Assembly (NCBI RefSeq): GCF_011742555.1
Contig: NZ_JAAQQR010000004.1
Span: 124,001 to 188,000 of the forward strand
Reading direction: 5' to 3'
From: Luteibacter jiangsuensis
GTDB lineage: Bacteria > Pseudomonadota > Gammaproteobacteria > Xanthomonadales > Rhodanobacteraceae
DNA: 64,000 nt
Below the pieces are notes generated by a model. That model did not search any database. It was given only the letters and a program-made list of their open reading frames with translations, and was not told the origin of the DNA. The stretch's first letter is position 1; each line of letters opens with the position of its first letter. Position numbers and translations under genes: made by a program. Positions 36,349 to 46,540 of this stretch are shown here, in pieces.

Positions 36349-37740
36349 TCAGAGCGTGATCGGCACGCGCACCGTGACCGTCGTGTCAGGCGTGTCGCGC
36401 GTGATGCCGACCCCCAGCGTCACGTTCAGCGTCTCCTTGTCGTTGAAGCGATACGAGCCACCGATCAGCAGCGAACCAAGCGTGGCTCGTGCGGAACCGG
36501 GTAGCGGGTGGCCGTTTTGCGTGGTGCGCCCCACGAAGGCCTGATCGTAGCCGATGCTGATGGACGCCTTCTCGTTCAGGGACAGGCCCATGCCAATGCT
36601 GATGTCCGCGATGTCGCCCGCCTTCACGTCACCGAGGAACTGCTTGCCCGCCCCGAGCACATTGCGGCTGACGTTCTTTCGCTCGAAATTGTGCAGGTAG
36701 CTCAGATTGCCGAAGAACACGACGGGGTCGGACGGATACAGCCAGGTCACGCCGAGTTGCGCGGAATAGAACCCTGTGCCGGTCGGGCTGCGCAACGGCA
36801 GGCCTGTGCCGGTGAAGTTTTCCACGCAACGCGTGACGCAGTCGCTGGTGACTTCGAACGGGTCGCGACCCGTGCGCGACTTGGCGCGGAACCAACCGAT
36901 GTAATACGGCTTGTCCGCGCCGCCGTCATTGAGCTGATAGCGCAACGTCGCCTCGACGTCGCCGATGCCCTTGCCGCTCGTGGTGAAGAGGCGGTCCTGG
37001 GCAGTGCCCGTGAAGATCTCGCGGCTGATGGTGTCGGTGTGCGTGTCCACGTAGGGAACGCGCACTTCGAGTTCCATGCGATTGGTCAGACCGTAGCGGA
37101 ACGCCACCGCACCGGTCTGCGTGGTGGTTTTCACCTGACGCACGTCCACGAGGCCGATGAGGATCGCGGGAATCACGGTATAGCCCACGAGCGCGACACG
37201 ATCGCTGGATGAATAGCCGTACTGGTACGACGGCTCGAGTATCAGCTTCCCGCGCGGGGTGAGTACGCCGGGTTGATCGAAGATGGGCGCGACTTCCGGC
37301 GGGCGTTCGTCCTGCTCCGGACGCCGCCCCACGGGCTGGGTGGCCACCACGGGCGCCGAGCCCGGCGCCGCTGGCGCTCCCGGCGGCGGCGCGGCCGGCT
37401 GCTCCTGGCCCGTGGCCGCCTGGGCACGGGGATCGGCAAGCGCGGCGGAACCGCCCCGCGCTTCTTCAAGCGCATTGAGTCCGATGGCGCGGCGAAGGTC
37501 GTTGTACTGCACCTCCTGCGCGGCCAGCTCGCGTTTCATCTGTTCCAGTTCCGCGAGCTGCTCGGCCATGCGGCTGCGCATGGCGTCGATGCGTTTCCCC
37601 TGTGCCTCGATCTTCTCCCGCAACGCCGGATCGACCTGCGATTCCTGCGCGAGGCATGCGCCCACCCATAGCGGAAGCGTGGCGAGCGCCAGTGCGCCCG
37701 CGCATGTCCTTGCCTGCATCACCCTGCCATTGCGATACAT
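36349..37740 (-). CDS. FapF-like outer-membrane barrel with N-terminal coiled coil
   Basis: 463 residues. A signal sequence (to about residue 31) precedes a heptad-rich helix (about 38-95: LREKIEAQGKRIDAMRSRM, EQLAELEQMKRELAAQ). A Pro/Ala-rich linker (about 100-150) leads into a C-terminal barrel of about 300 residues beginning at GVLTPRGKLILEPSYQYGYS. This three-part plan is that of FapF, the trimeric Pseudomonas pore that exports amyloid subunits with a coiled-coil plug in the periplasm. The last residues (RVPITL) lack the usual terminal aromatic. Start ATG 37740 lies 3 nt after the preceding gene's stop. It is the last gene of the cassette, so it is the likely exporter. The homology claim is by architecture and memory. 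Confidence 0.68.
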   Translation of the reverse strand: MYRNGRVMQARTCAGALALATLPLWVGACLAQESQVDPALREKIEAQGKRIDAMRSRMAEQLAELEQMKRELAAQEVQYNDLRRAIGLNALEEARGGSAALADPRAQAATGQEQPAAPPPGAPAAPGSAPVVATQPVGRRPEQDERPPEVAPIFDQPGVLTPRGKLILEPSYQYGYSSSDRVALVGYTVIPAILIGLVDVRQVKTTTQTGAVAFRYGLTNRMELEVRVPYVDTHTDTISREIFTGTAQDRLFTTSGKGIGDVEATLRYQLNDGGADKPYYIGWFRAKSRTGRDPFEVTSDCVTRCVENFTGTGLPLRSPTGTGFYSAQLGVTWLYPSDPVVFFGNLSYLHNFERKNVSRNVLGAGKQFLGDVKAGDIADISIGMGLSLNEKASISIGYDQAFVGRTTQNGHPLPGSARATLGSLLIGGSYRFNDKETLNVTLGVGITRDTPDTTVTVRVPITL

Positions 37741-37743
37741 GCG

Positions 37744-38370
37744 TCAATTCCCCCGGAATTGGATCACCGCGTCATGGAGCGATTCGGCAAGCCGCATGCC
37801 TTGCAGCGCGTTCGCGGTGTTCACCGAAGCATCGATCGTGGTGGTGGCCGAGATGGCCTGGTTGTCGAGCGAGTTCTGCACAACGAGTCCCGGCAATCCG
37901 GACGAGGGCAGCGTGGCCGTGACTGCTGCCGGCAACGCCTGCATCGGCGCGGGCGTCACCGCCGCCGTGGAGGCTGGCGGCGTGGCGGAGGCGACCGACG
38001 GAACCGCCGCGCCCGTCGGAGCCGCCTGTGTCACCGTCGGCATGGAAGACACCGCATCGGCCACGCCGCCCGCACCGTTCGTGATCACGGTGGTGCGCAG
38101 GGCATCGCGCAGAGCCGCCGCCTGTTCCGTGGTTATCTTGGCGATGTCCGGAACGCTGATGGTGGTGCGCATCGCCTCCATGCCGTTGATCAGCACGGTG
38201 CGTTGCAACGCGAAGGACGCGCGCAGATCGTCGCCGAAGTCGAAGCCGCCGCGGATGCGGTCCAGGCGCGCGTCGGAGAGCGCGCGATCCGCCGGCAGTT
38301 CCGCGGCGCCGGCGGTAGCGCAAAGGCCACTTCCGAGCAGCGCGGCGGCGAAAAGGATTCGGGTTTTCAT
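37744..38370 (-). CDS. Exported protein with double-glycine leader motif (FapE-like candidate substrate)
   Basis: 208 residues with a Sec signal (MKTRILFAAALLGSGLCATA, cleaved near AGA-AE). Residues 31-42 read LSDARLDRIRGG, matching the double-glycine leader consensus LSxxELxxIxGG cut by C39 peptidases. A Pro/Ala/Thr-rich middle (about 110-155) precedes a C-terminal segment with VVQNS (163-167) and alternating Thr/Ile/Ala residues (ISATTTIDASVN). It starts 4 nt inside the C39 peptidase gene (ATGA overlap) and is followed after 3 nt by the FapF-like gene. I infer it is cleaved after G42 in the periplasm by the neighbouring peptidase and is a minor subunit or accessory of the exported fibre. 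Confidence 0.7.
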   Translation of the reverse strand: MKTRILFAAALLGSGLCATAGAAELPADRALSDARLDRIRGGFDFGDDLRASFALQRTVLINGMEAMRTTISVPDIAKITTEQAAALRDALRTTVITNGAGGVADAVSSMPTVTQAAPTGAAVPSVASATPPASTAAVTPAPMQALPAAVTATLPSSGLPGLVVQNSLDNQAISATTTIDASVNTANALQGMRLAESLHDAVIQFRGN

Positions 38371-39056
38371 ATGTCCCCCGGTCCGCGTTTCGGCATGACG
38401 AGGGGACCGAGACCGTTTCGCTCGATGCCTTCGCCAATGGGAGCCGCCGGAGCGACCGCCCAGTCCCGCGGACTGTTGAAGATGGCGCTGTCGCGCCGGT
38501 TGTGAATGACGAACACGACGCGATTGGTCCACATGGCGTCGAAGCGTCGCTTCGACATCGCGCGCGTGCCACGGGCCGGATCGCCGACGAGCACGCGGCC
38601 GTTCTTGTAGCCCTTCACCACCACGAAGTGGTGGTAGCCACGTTCGTTGATGAGGACGATGGCCGGAATGCCTTCCGCGTCCAGCCGCTCCAGCGGCACC
38701 TCGAAGCCGTCGGCCTGGAAGCCGCGCGAAGCGAGGAAGCGCTTGATGTCGAGCAGGGAGAATCCCTCTTTCCCGATCTTCGCGCGATCGCCATGGGTGT
38801 ACATGACGTCGAACGCCGACTGTTCGTCCACGGGATAGCCATACTGGTAGGTGAGCAACGTCGCCACGGCCGCCGAGCCGCAGCTGAAGTCGTACCGCTG
38901 CCGTACCGTATTGCGGAAACGTGCCTCCTTCAGGCTCGTCATCTTCATCGGATACGACGTACCCGGGCTCGTCTGTATCTCTGCCCTGCCCGCGGCAGCG
39001 AAGGGGCTCGACAGCGTCGCGAGCAACCCGATGGCGAGGGCGAGGCGTGCTTTCAC
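38367..39056 (-). CDS. Exported C39-family cysteine peptidase (FapD-like)
   Basis: 229 residues. A signal peptide (about 1-22: MKARLALAIGLLATLSSPFA) directs it to the periplasm. The C39 catalytic triad is visible: C59 in RYDFSCGSAAVATLLTY, H142 or H143 in GYHHFVVVKGY, and D159 in VLVGDPARG. C39 domains cleave after a Gly-Gly leader. Most sit on ABC exporters, but stand-alone exported ones are typical of FapD. Start GTG 39056 overlaps the upstream stop (GTGA), and its own stop overlaps the next start (ATGA), so it is translationally coupled on both sides. Both direct neighbours encode exported proteins with double-glycine motifs. Confidence 0.88.
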   Translation of the reverse strand: MKARLALAIGLLATLSSPFAAAGRAEIQTSPGTSYPMKMTSLKEARFRNTVRQRYDFSCGSAAVATLLTYQYGYPVDEQSAFDVMYTHGDRAKIGKEGFSLLDIKRFLASRGFQADGFEVPLERLDAEGIPAIVLINERGYHHFVVVKGYKNGRVLVGDPARGTRAMSKRRFDAMWTNRVVFVIHNRRDSAIFNSPRDWAVAPAAPIGEGIERNGLGPLVMPKRGPGDI

Positions 39057-39418
39057 GGGTTCATCCGCAGGTTGACGATGGTGTTGTTCTGGATGAGCAC
39101 GTTGTTGCCCGAATTCTGGATGACGGTGGGCAGGCCCGCCGAATTCCCGAAGGCGGAATCGCCGACGAAGTTCGCGCCGCTGTAAGTACCCTTCGCGGTG
39201 TTTTCGCTCACGGTGCCATTCGATTCCTGCGTATTGAGGTTGTTGGTGACATGGGTGTCGGTACCGCCGGTCATGCCCTGCAACTGGGCGGCCGACGCGG
39301 GCGCACCGAACGACGATGGAGGTGCTTCGCCGGGTGGCGCCAACTGCGCGCCGGCCACGCACGGGGCGGCCAGCAAGGCAAGCGCCACGAACGCGGTGTG
39401 GGGTCGGAACATCGGCAT
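39053..39418 (-). CDS. Small exported protein with double-glycine leader motif (candidate amyloid subunit)
   Basis: 121 residues with a signal peptide (about 1-24, ending VAGA-Q). Residues 41-52 read ASAAQLQGMTGG, which aligns with the double-glycine leader pattern (S at -11, L at -7, M at -4, GG at -2/-1). The predicted mature part of 69 residues is rich in Asn, Thr, Ser and Gly and ends VIQNS (99-103), then NNVLIQNNTIVNLRM, a sequence of alternating small polar and branched residues favouring beta-strands. Cysteine-free after the signal. The ATG at 39418 follows CCAGGAGAA. I do not recognise a family. Context and composition suggest a secreted fibre subunit or nucleator. Confidence 0.7.
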   Translation of the reverse strand: MPMFRPHTAFVALALLAAPCVAGAQLAPPGEAPPSSFGAPASAAQLQGMTGGTDTHVTNNLNTQESNGTVSENTAKGTYSGANFVGDSAFGNSAGLPTVIQNSGNNVLIQNNTIVNLRMNP

Positions 39419-39507
39419 GAGTGTTCTCCTGGAGCTGGGGATCCCCTTCGGATGCCACGGGGCGCGGGCGCGCCCCGTGGCTCCCTTCTCGCTACCGTTG
39501 CCGCGTG

Positions 39508-40416
39508 TTACGGGGCGCCGCCGACGCTCAGGTTGGCCTGGACGTTGACGCTCTGCTGGATCAGCGACGACGCGCCCGAGTTGGCCGCGAAGCTGCCGAT
39601 GCCGGCCAGCGTGGAGCCCGCGCTACCCATGTTGTTGGCCATGCTGTAGCTGCCGGTTCCCACGGAGTTGGAACCGCCGTTCCCGCCGGAACCACCGCTG
39701 CCGCCGGTGCCGGAGCCGCCGGAACCCGAGCCGCCGGCCGCGCCTGCGCCGCCGTCGCCCGACATCGCCGTCGCGGTACCGCCCGCACCACCCGTCGAGC
39801 TTCCGCCCGTGGAGGTGGGCGAGGAATCGCCTGACGTTGAGGTCGCGCCCGTGCTCGCCGACGCGCCGCCCGTGCCGGCCGTGGATCCGCCGGTCGCCGT
39901 ATCGTCGCCTGCACCGCGGCCATTCGCCTTGCCGCCGTCGCCGTTGGAGTTGCCGCCGTCCCCGCTGGTGTCGCCGCCGTAGGCCATGCTCGCGCCCCAG
40001 GCTCCGCCGCTGCTGGTGCTGGCATCACCGCCGACCGCACCGCGCGCGCGCGCGTTGCCGCTGGCTCCGCCGTCTCCGCCGGAGCCGCCACGGCCGGTCG
40101 CGCCATAGCCGTCGCCGCCGGATCCGCCGCGCGCGCCATTGGCGTTGCCGAGGTTCATGGCGACGTTGCCGAGGCTCAGGACGTTATTCCCCGTCACGGT
40201 GCCGTTGAGGGTGCTTTCGGCCACCGCGGTGGTCGAGATGGTGTTGAACGAACTGGTTGCCGTGTTGTTGGTGGTGGAGCTGTCGGAATACTGGATGGCC
40301 ATCGACCGGCGCTGCGCGCTGGGGCCCGCACCTCCGGTCTGGGTGTCGTCGGCCATGGCCGGCAGTGCCAATCCGGTGGCGAGGCAGATCGCCGTGGCAA
40401 TAAGAGTCTTACGCAT
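39508..40416 (-). CDS. Glycine-rich exported protein (candidate major fibre subunit)
   Basis: 302 residues. A signal peptide (MRKTLIATAICLATGLALPA, cleaved near AMA-DD) precedes an Asn/Thr/Ser-rich segment (about 38-90: STTNNTATSSFNTISTT, NGTVTGNNVLSLGN). A Gly/Ser/Asp/Ala-rich low-complexity core follows (about 94-255), then a C-terminal conserved-looking end (LAGIGSFAANSGASSLIQQS, VNVQANLSV). LIQQS at 285-289 resembles VIQNS and VVQNS in the two other exported proteins of the cassette. It has no double-glycine leader at its N-terminus. Start ATG 40416 follows AGGAG. First gene of the cassette; about 90 nt separate it from the next. Low complexity prevents family assignment. Confidence 0.75.
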   Translation of the reverse strand: MRKTLIATAICLATGLALPAMADDTQTGGAGPSAQRRSMAIQYSDSSTTNNTATSSFNTISTTAVAESTLNGTVTGNNVLSLGNVAMNLGNANGARGGSGGDGYGATGRGGSGGDGGASGNARARGAVGGDASTSSGGAWGASMAYGGDTSGDGGNSNGDGGKANGRGAGDDTATGGSTAGTGGASASTGATSTSGDSSPTSTGGSSTGGAGGTATAMSGDGGAGAAGGSGSGGSGTGGSGGSGGNGGSNSVGTGSYSMANNMGSAGSTLAGIGSFAANSGASSLIQQSVNVQANLSVGGAP

Positions 40417-42735
<2,319 letters not shown>

Positions 42736-42757
42736 TCGACGCCATGTACAGCGCCCC

Positions 42758-42840
42758 TGTGGGAGCCGGCTATGCCGGCGATCCCGCGGCAGCGGGCCCG
42801 CTTGTCGCGAGCACCCATCGCCGCTGAAGCGGCTCCCACA
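42758..42840. repeat. 83-bp dispersed palindromic repeat, tandem copy 1
   Basis: Starts TGTGGGAGCCGGCTATGCCG and ends CCGCTGAAGCGGCTCCCACA. It is identical, base for base, to the copy at 42859-42941, with 18 nt between them. It lies between the converging 3' ends of fadH and prpC. Confidence 0.9.
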
Positions 42841-42858
42841 CAAAGCTCGGCTGCCTTC

Positions 42859-42941
42859 TGTGGGAGCCGGCTATGCCGGCGATCCCGCGGCAGCGGGCCC
42901 GCTTGTCGCGAGCACCCATCGCCGCTGAAGCGGCTCCCACA
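42859..42941. repeat. 83-bp dispersed palindromic repeat, tandem copy 2
   Basis: Identical to the copy at 42758-42840. Exact identity of two adjacent copies, while the other copies in the window differ at several positions, points to a recent local duplication. Confidence 0.9.
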
Positions 42942-42973
42942 GGGACATCCACCCCGCGGGAGCCGCGCGCAAT

Positions 42974-44128
42974 TCAGCGCTTCTCGATCGGCGTGTAAGC
43001 CTGGTCTTCCGGGCCGGTGTAGTTTGCGCTCGGGCGGATGATCTTGCCGTCCTGGCGCTGTTCGATCACGTGGGCGCTCCAGCCCGAGGTGCGGGCGATG
43101 ACGAAGAGCGGCGTGAACATGGCAGTGGGCACGCCCATCATGTGATAGGCCGAGGCCGAGTACCAGTCGAGGTTCGGGAACATCTTCTTCAGTTCCCACA
43201 TCAGCTTCTCGATCTTCTCCGACACCTCGAACAGGCGCGGATTGCCGCCCTCGGTGCAGAGCTTGCGCGAGATTTCCTTGATGATCTCGTTGCGGGGATC
43301 GGACACCGTGTACACCGGATGGCCGAAGCCGATGATGATCTCCTTGCGATCGACGCGCGCGCGAATGTCGGCTTCCGCCTCGGCCGCGTCGCGGTAGCGG
43401 GCGATGATCTCCATCGCCACCTCGTTCGCTCCGCCGTGCTTCGGCCCGCGAAGCGCACCGATGGCACCGGTGATGGCCGAATACATGTCGGACCCCGTGC
43501 CGGCGATGACGCGGGCCGTGAAGGTGCTGGCGTTGAATTCGTGCTCGGCGTACAGCACCAGCGAGCGGTCCAGCGCGTGCGAGTGCAGTTCGCTGGGTTT
43601 GCGCCCGTGCAGCAGGTGCAGGAAATGCCCGGCGATGGACTCGTCGTCCGTCTCCGTTTCGATGCGCTTGCCGTTGTGGCTGAAGTGGTACCAGTACAGC
43701 AGCATGGAACCGAAGCTCGCCATGAGGCGGTCGGCAATGTCCCGTGCGCCGGTGAGGTTGTGGTCGTCCTTTTCCGGCAGCACGGTGCCGAGCACCGAAG
43801 CGCCGGTGCGCATCACGTCCATGGGGTGCGTGGCTGCGGGCAGCAACTCGAGCGCGCTCTTCACCGGAGCCGGCAGGCCGCGCATGCGTTTCAGCTTGGC
43901 ACGGTAGGCGTTCAGCTCCATCCAGTTCGGAAGCACGCCGTGCACGAGGAGATAGGCCACTTCCTCGAACGAGCCTTTGGCGGCGAGGTCGTGAATGTCG
44001 TAGCCGCGGTAATGCAGGTCGTTGCCGCTGCGGCCGACCGTGCAAAGCGCGGTGTTGCCGGCGGCGACGCCGGACAGGGCGACGGACTTCTTCGCCTTCG
44101 GCGCCGTGGTGGTTGGGGTGTCGCTCAT
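42974..44128 (-). CDS. prpC: 2-methylcitrate synthase
   Basis: 384 residues. Citrate-synthase fold with catalytic-type histidines in [10 protein letters not shown] and GFGHPVY and an acidic residue in the C-terminal third. Motifs [22 protein letters not shown] and [11 protein letters not shown] fit the short PrpC branch rather than hexameric GltA. It condenses propionyl-CoA with oxaloacetate to 2-methylcitrate. Start ATG 44128 follows AAGGAGT. It lies 11 nt after the prpB stop, and the two form an operon. The stop region carries the two tandem palindromes. Confidence 0.93.
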   Translation of the reverse strand: MSDTPTTTAPKAKKSVALSGVAAGNTALCTVGRSGNDLHYRGYDIHDLAAKGSFEEVAYLLVHGVLPNWMELNAYRAKLKRMRGLPAPVKSALELLPAATHPMDVMRTGASVLGTVLPEKDDHNLTGARDIADRLMASFGSMLLYWYHFSHNGKRIETETDDESIAGHFLHLLHGRKPSELHSHALDRSLVLYAEHEFNASTFTARVIAGTGSDMYSAITGAIGALRGPKHGGANEVAMEIIARYRDAAEAEADIRARVDRKEIIIGFGHPVYTVSDPRNEIIKEISRKLCTEGGNPRLFEVSEKIEKLMWELKKMFPNLDWYSASAYHMMGVPTAMFTPLFVIARTSGWSAHVIEQRQDGKIIRPSANYTGPEDQAYTPIEKR

Positions 44129-44139
44129 TGCGTGACTCC

Positions 44140-45027
44140 TTAACCTTTCTTGGAGAACAGTTCGTCGAGGTGACGTTCGTAGGCGTGGTAACCGATACGG
44201 TCGTAGAGTTCTTCGCGCGTCTGCATCGTGTCGATCACGTTGCGCTGGTGGCCGTCGCGGCGGATCGAGGTGTAGACGTTCTCCGCAGCCTTGTTCATGG
44301 CCCGGAAGGCGGAAAGCGGATAGAGCACGATGCCGACGCCCACGCTGCCCAGCTCCTGGGTGCTGAACAGCGGCGTCTGGCCGAACTCGGTGATGTTGGC
44401 GAGGATGGGCACCTTCACGGCATCGACGAAGCGCTTGTAGGTCGGCAGGTCGTACGCCGCTTCGGCGAAGATCGCATCGGCACCTGCCTCGACGCAGGCG
44501 ATGGCGCGCTCGATGGCGGCGTCCACACCGTCTACCGCGATGGCGTCGGTGCGCGCGATGAGGAAGAAGTCGGCGTCGGTCTTCGCGTCGGCCGCGGCCT
44601 TGACGCGATCGGCCATCTCGCCCGCGCTGACGATCTCCTTGCCGGGACGGTGGCCGCAGCGCTTGGCGCCCACCTGGTCCTCGATATGACAGGCCGCTGC
44701 GCCGAACTTGATGAGGCTTTTCACCGTACGCGCGATATTGAACGCACTGGGGCCGAAGCCCGTGTCGATATCCACCATGAGCGGCAGGTCGCACACGTCG
44801 GTGATGCGGCGCACGTCGGTAAGCACGTCGTCGAGCGTGTTGATGCCGAGATCGGGGAGCCCCAGGGAGCCCGCGGCCACGCCGCCGCCGGACAGGTAGA
44901 TGGCACGGAACCCCGCCCGCCTGGCCAGCAGGGCGTGGTTGGCATTGATCGCCCCGATCACCTGCAGCGGCTGTTCGGCTGCGAGCGCGGCCCGGAAGCG
45001 GGCGCCGGGCGAGGGTTGCTGTGCCAT
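44140..45027 (-). CDS. prpB: Methylisocitrate lyase
   Basis: 295 residues, the family's usual length. TIM-barrel features: the Mg-binding MVDIDTGFG (D86, D88), [18 protein letters not shown] with the catalytic C124, and the substrate loop [18 protein letters not shown]. It cleaves 2-methylisocitrate to pyruvate and succinate, the last step of the methylcitrate cycle. Start ATG 45027 follows GGAGAG. First gene of the prpB-prpC operon. No PrpR-type regulator gene is adjacent; the upstream neighbour on the same strand is the unrelated GH4 gene, separated by about 100 nt and a hairpin. Confidence 0.95.
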   Translation of the reverse strand: MAQQPSPGARFRAALAAEQPLQVIGAINANHALLARRAGFRAIYLSGGGVAAGSLGLPDLGINTLDDVLTDVRRITDVCDLPLMVDIDTGFGPSAFNIARTVKSLIKFGAAACHIEDQVGAKRCGHRPGKEIVSAGEMADRVKAAADAKTDADFFLIARTDAIAVDGVDAAIERAIACVEAGADAIFAEAAYDLPTYKRFVDAVKVPILANITEFGQTPLFSTQELGSVGVGIVLYPLSAFRAMNKAAENVYTSIRRDGHQRNVIDTMQTREELYDRIGYHAYERHLDELFSKKG

Positions 45028-45084
45028 GGAACTCTCCGCGTAAAGGGAGGCATTTTAGCGCACGGGGCGCCCAAAGGCCTTGCT

Positions 45085-45107
45085 GCGCCGCGGCGTAGCC
45101 GCGGCGC
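45085..45107 (-). terminator. Perfect hairpin between the GH4 gene and prpB
   Basis: A 10-bp perfect stem (GCGCCGCGGC / GCCGCGGCGC) with a 3-nt loop lies 24 nt beyond the GH4 stop and 58 nt before prpB. There is no T-run, so it may terminate weakly or protect the upstream mRNA. Confidence 0.4.
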
Positions 45108-45130
45108 TTCCACGCGGATGGCCCGCCTTG

Positions 45131-46540
45131 CTACCGGTGCATCGGCCCGTGGCAGAGGCATTCGCCGTCTTCGTTCGCGTGCCCCAGCAATGCGTCGAGC
45201 AGGCTGGCGGTGGGTGTCCACTCGCCTATCGCCGGGTGGATCAGCATGGCCTTGCGGGCCACCAGGCGGCTACCTTCCAGCACCGAGGCAATGGCCGCGC
45301 GCTCATAAGCCTTCACCGAGCGCACCAGACCCGCCACGGCATCGGGCAGCGGCGCGACCCTGCGCGGTTCGATGCGATCGAGCGAGATATCGCACAGGGT
45401 CTCCACCACATCGGCATCGGGCAGGTCCGGCACCGCCCCGCGGTTGCGCGTGTTGACGACGATAGGCGCGGGCTTCGCGCCGGTCAGTGCGCTCATCACA
45501 TCGATAGCGATGCGGTGATAGCCGGTCGCGACGCGGAACGGATCGACGTCCAGGCTCACACCGTCGTCGAACGCCGAGCCGCCTTCCGCCTCGAGTTTCA
45601 TGTACGAACCGGAGCGCTGGTTGAGATAGGCGGCATAGATGTCCACCGCCTCGTCGCCCTGCCCGGCCGCCAGACGCGAACTCAACGCAGCGATCAGTTC
45701 GTCGTTCAGTGTCGCGATCTCGGCGCCACGGCTGCCGCCCTGGCGGCGCTGGTTGGCCAGCGCGCGCTGGCGTTCGTAGTAGAAGAACAGGTACTCCGTG
45801 GGGATGAGCCGTAGCGTACGGATCATGTCGGTATCGAACAGCGGCGCGAGGTACAGGCTGCGCAACAGCTCGTCGCTGTCGATCAGCGTGTCGATCTTCT
45901 CTTCGCCGCGCACGCGCACGCTGCGTACCCAGCCCAGATGGTTGAGGCCGACGTAGTCGCATTCCACGGATTCGAACGGCTCGCCGAGCGCACGGGCGAT
46001 GTTGTGGAAGAGCTCCGTGGGTGTATCGCAGATGCCGACGATGCGCGCCTTGCTGTGATCGCTCACCGCCTGGGTGATCAGGCCCGCGGGGTTGGTGAAG
46101 TTCACCAGCCACGCATCCGGCGAGAGGCGCTCGACCAGCCGGGCCTGTTCGATCGCGACGGGGATGGTGCGCAGGCCCATCGCCACACCGGCGGGGCCCG
46201 TGGTTTCCTGGCCGGAATAACCGTGCTCGATCGCGACGCGTTCGTCGGCGGCACGGCCGGCGATGCCGCCGATGCGGATGCTGTTGAGGACGAAATCCGC
46301 GCCCTCGATGGTGTCCTCGATGGAGGTGGCAGCGCGCAGGCGAAGTTGGCCGCCCCCGCGCCGGACGATCGCCTTGCCCAGGTCCACCATGACCCGCAGG
46401 CGTTCCGGGTCCGGATCGTAAAGCACCATCTCGGCGGCACCGAGGGCTTCGGCGGCCTCGTTCACGCCAAACACGACCAGGGGCGAGCGGACACTGCCGC
46501 CTCCCACGAGGGCGATCTTACGATCGGTACGTCTGTTCAC
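45131..46540 (-). CDS. Glycoside hydrolase family 4 (6-phospho-glycosidase type)
   Basis: 469 residues. N-terminal Rossmann NAD-binding motif [12 protein letters not shown]. The family-4 signatures follow: [20 protein letters not shown]171 in GICDTP and H201 in GLNHLGW (the metal ligands). GH4 enzymes use NAD+ and Mn2+ and an unusual oxidation-elimination mechanism, mostly on 6-phosphoglycosides. It is the last gene of an operon with a TonB receptor, an APC permease and a PfkB kinase. The kinase gene overlaps its start by 23 nt. The pairing with a kinase suggests the glycoside is phosphorylated in the cytoplasm before cleavage. The sugar is unknown. Confidence 0.88.
   Translation of the reverse strand: MNRRTDRKIALVGGGSVRSPLVVFGVNEAAEALGAAEMVLYDPDPERLRVMVDLGKAIVRRGGGQLRLRAATSIEDTIEGADFVLNSIRIGGIAGRAADERVAIEHGYSGQETTGPAGVAMGLRTIPVAIEQARLVERLSPDAWLVNFTNPAGLITQAVSDHSKARIVGICDTPTELFHNIARALGEPFESVECDYVGLNHLGWVRSVRVRGEEKIDTLIDSDELLRSLYLAPLFDTDMIRTLRLIPTEYLFFYYERQRALANQRRQGGSRGAEIATLNDELIAALSSRLAAGQGDEAVDIYAAYLNQRSGSYMKLEAEGGSAFDDGVSLDVDPFRVATGYHRIAIDVMSALTGAKPAPIVVNTRNRGAVPDLPDADVVETLCDISLDRIEPRRVAPLPDAVAGLVRSVKAYERAAIASVLEGSRLVARKAMLIHPAIGEWTPTASLLDALLGHANEDGECLCHGPMHR

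Noticed and set aside
39508-40416. Gly-rich coding region as a sequencing artefact or noncoding low-complexity DNA
   Set aside because: The frame is uninterrupted for 303 codons, has a good Shine-Dalgarno and signal peptide, and ends in a non-repetitive tail similar to those of the neighbouring proteins.
42758-42941. CRISPR-like tandem repeat
   Set aside because: Only two units, each internally palindromic and 83 nt long, with an 18-nt gap. Related copies occur singly elsewhere, and no cas gene is present.
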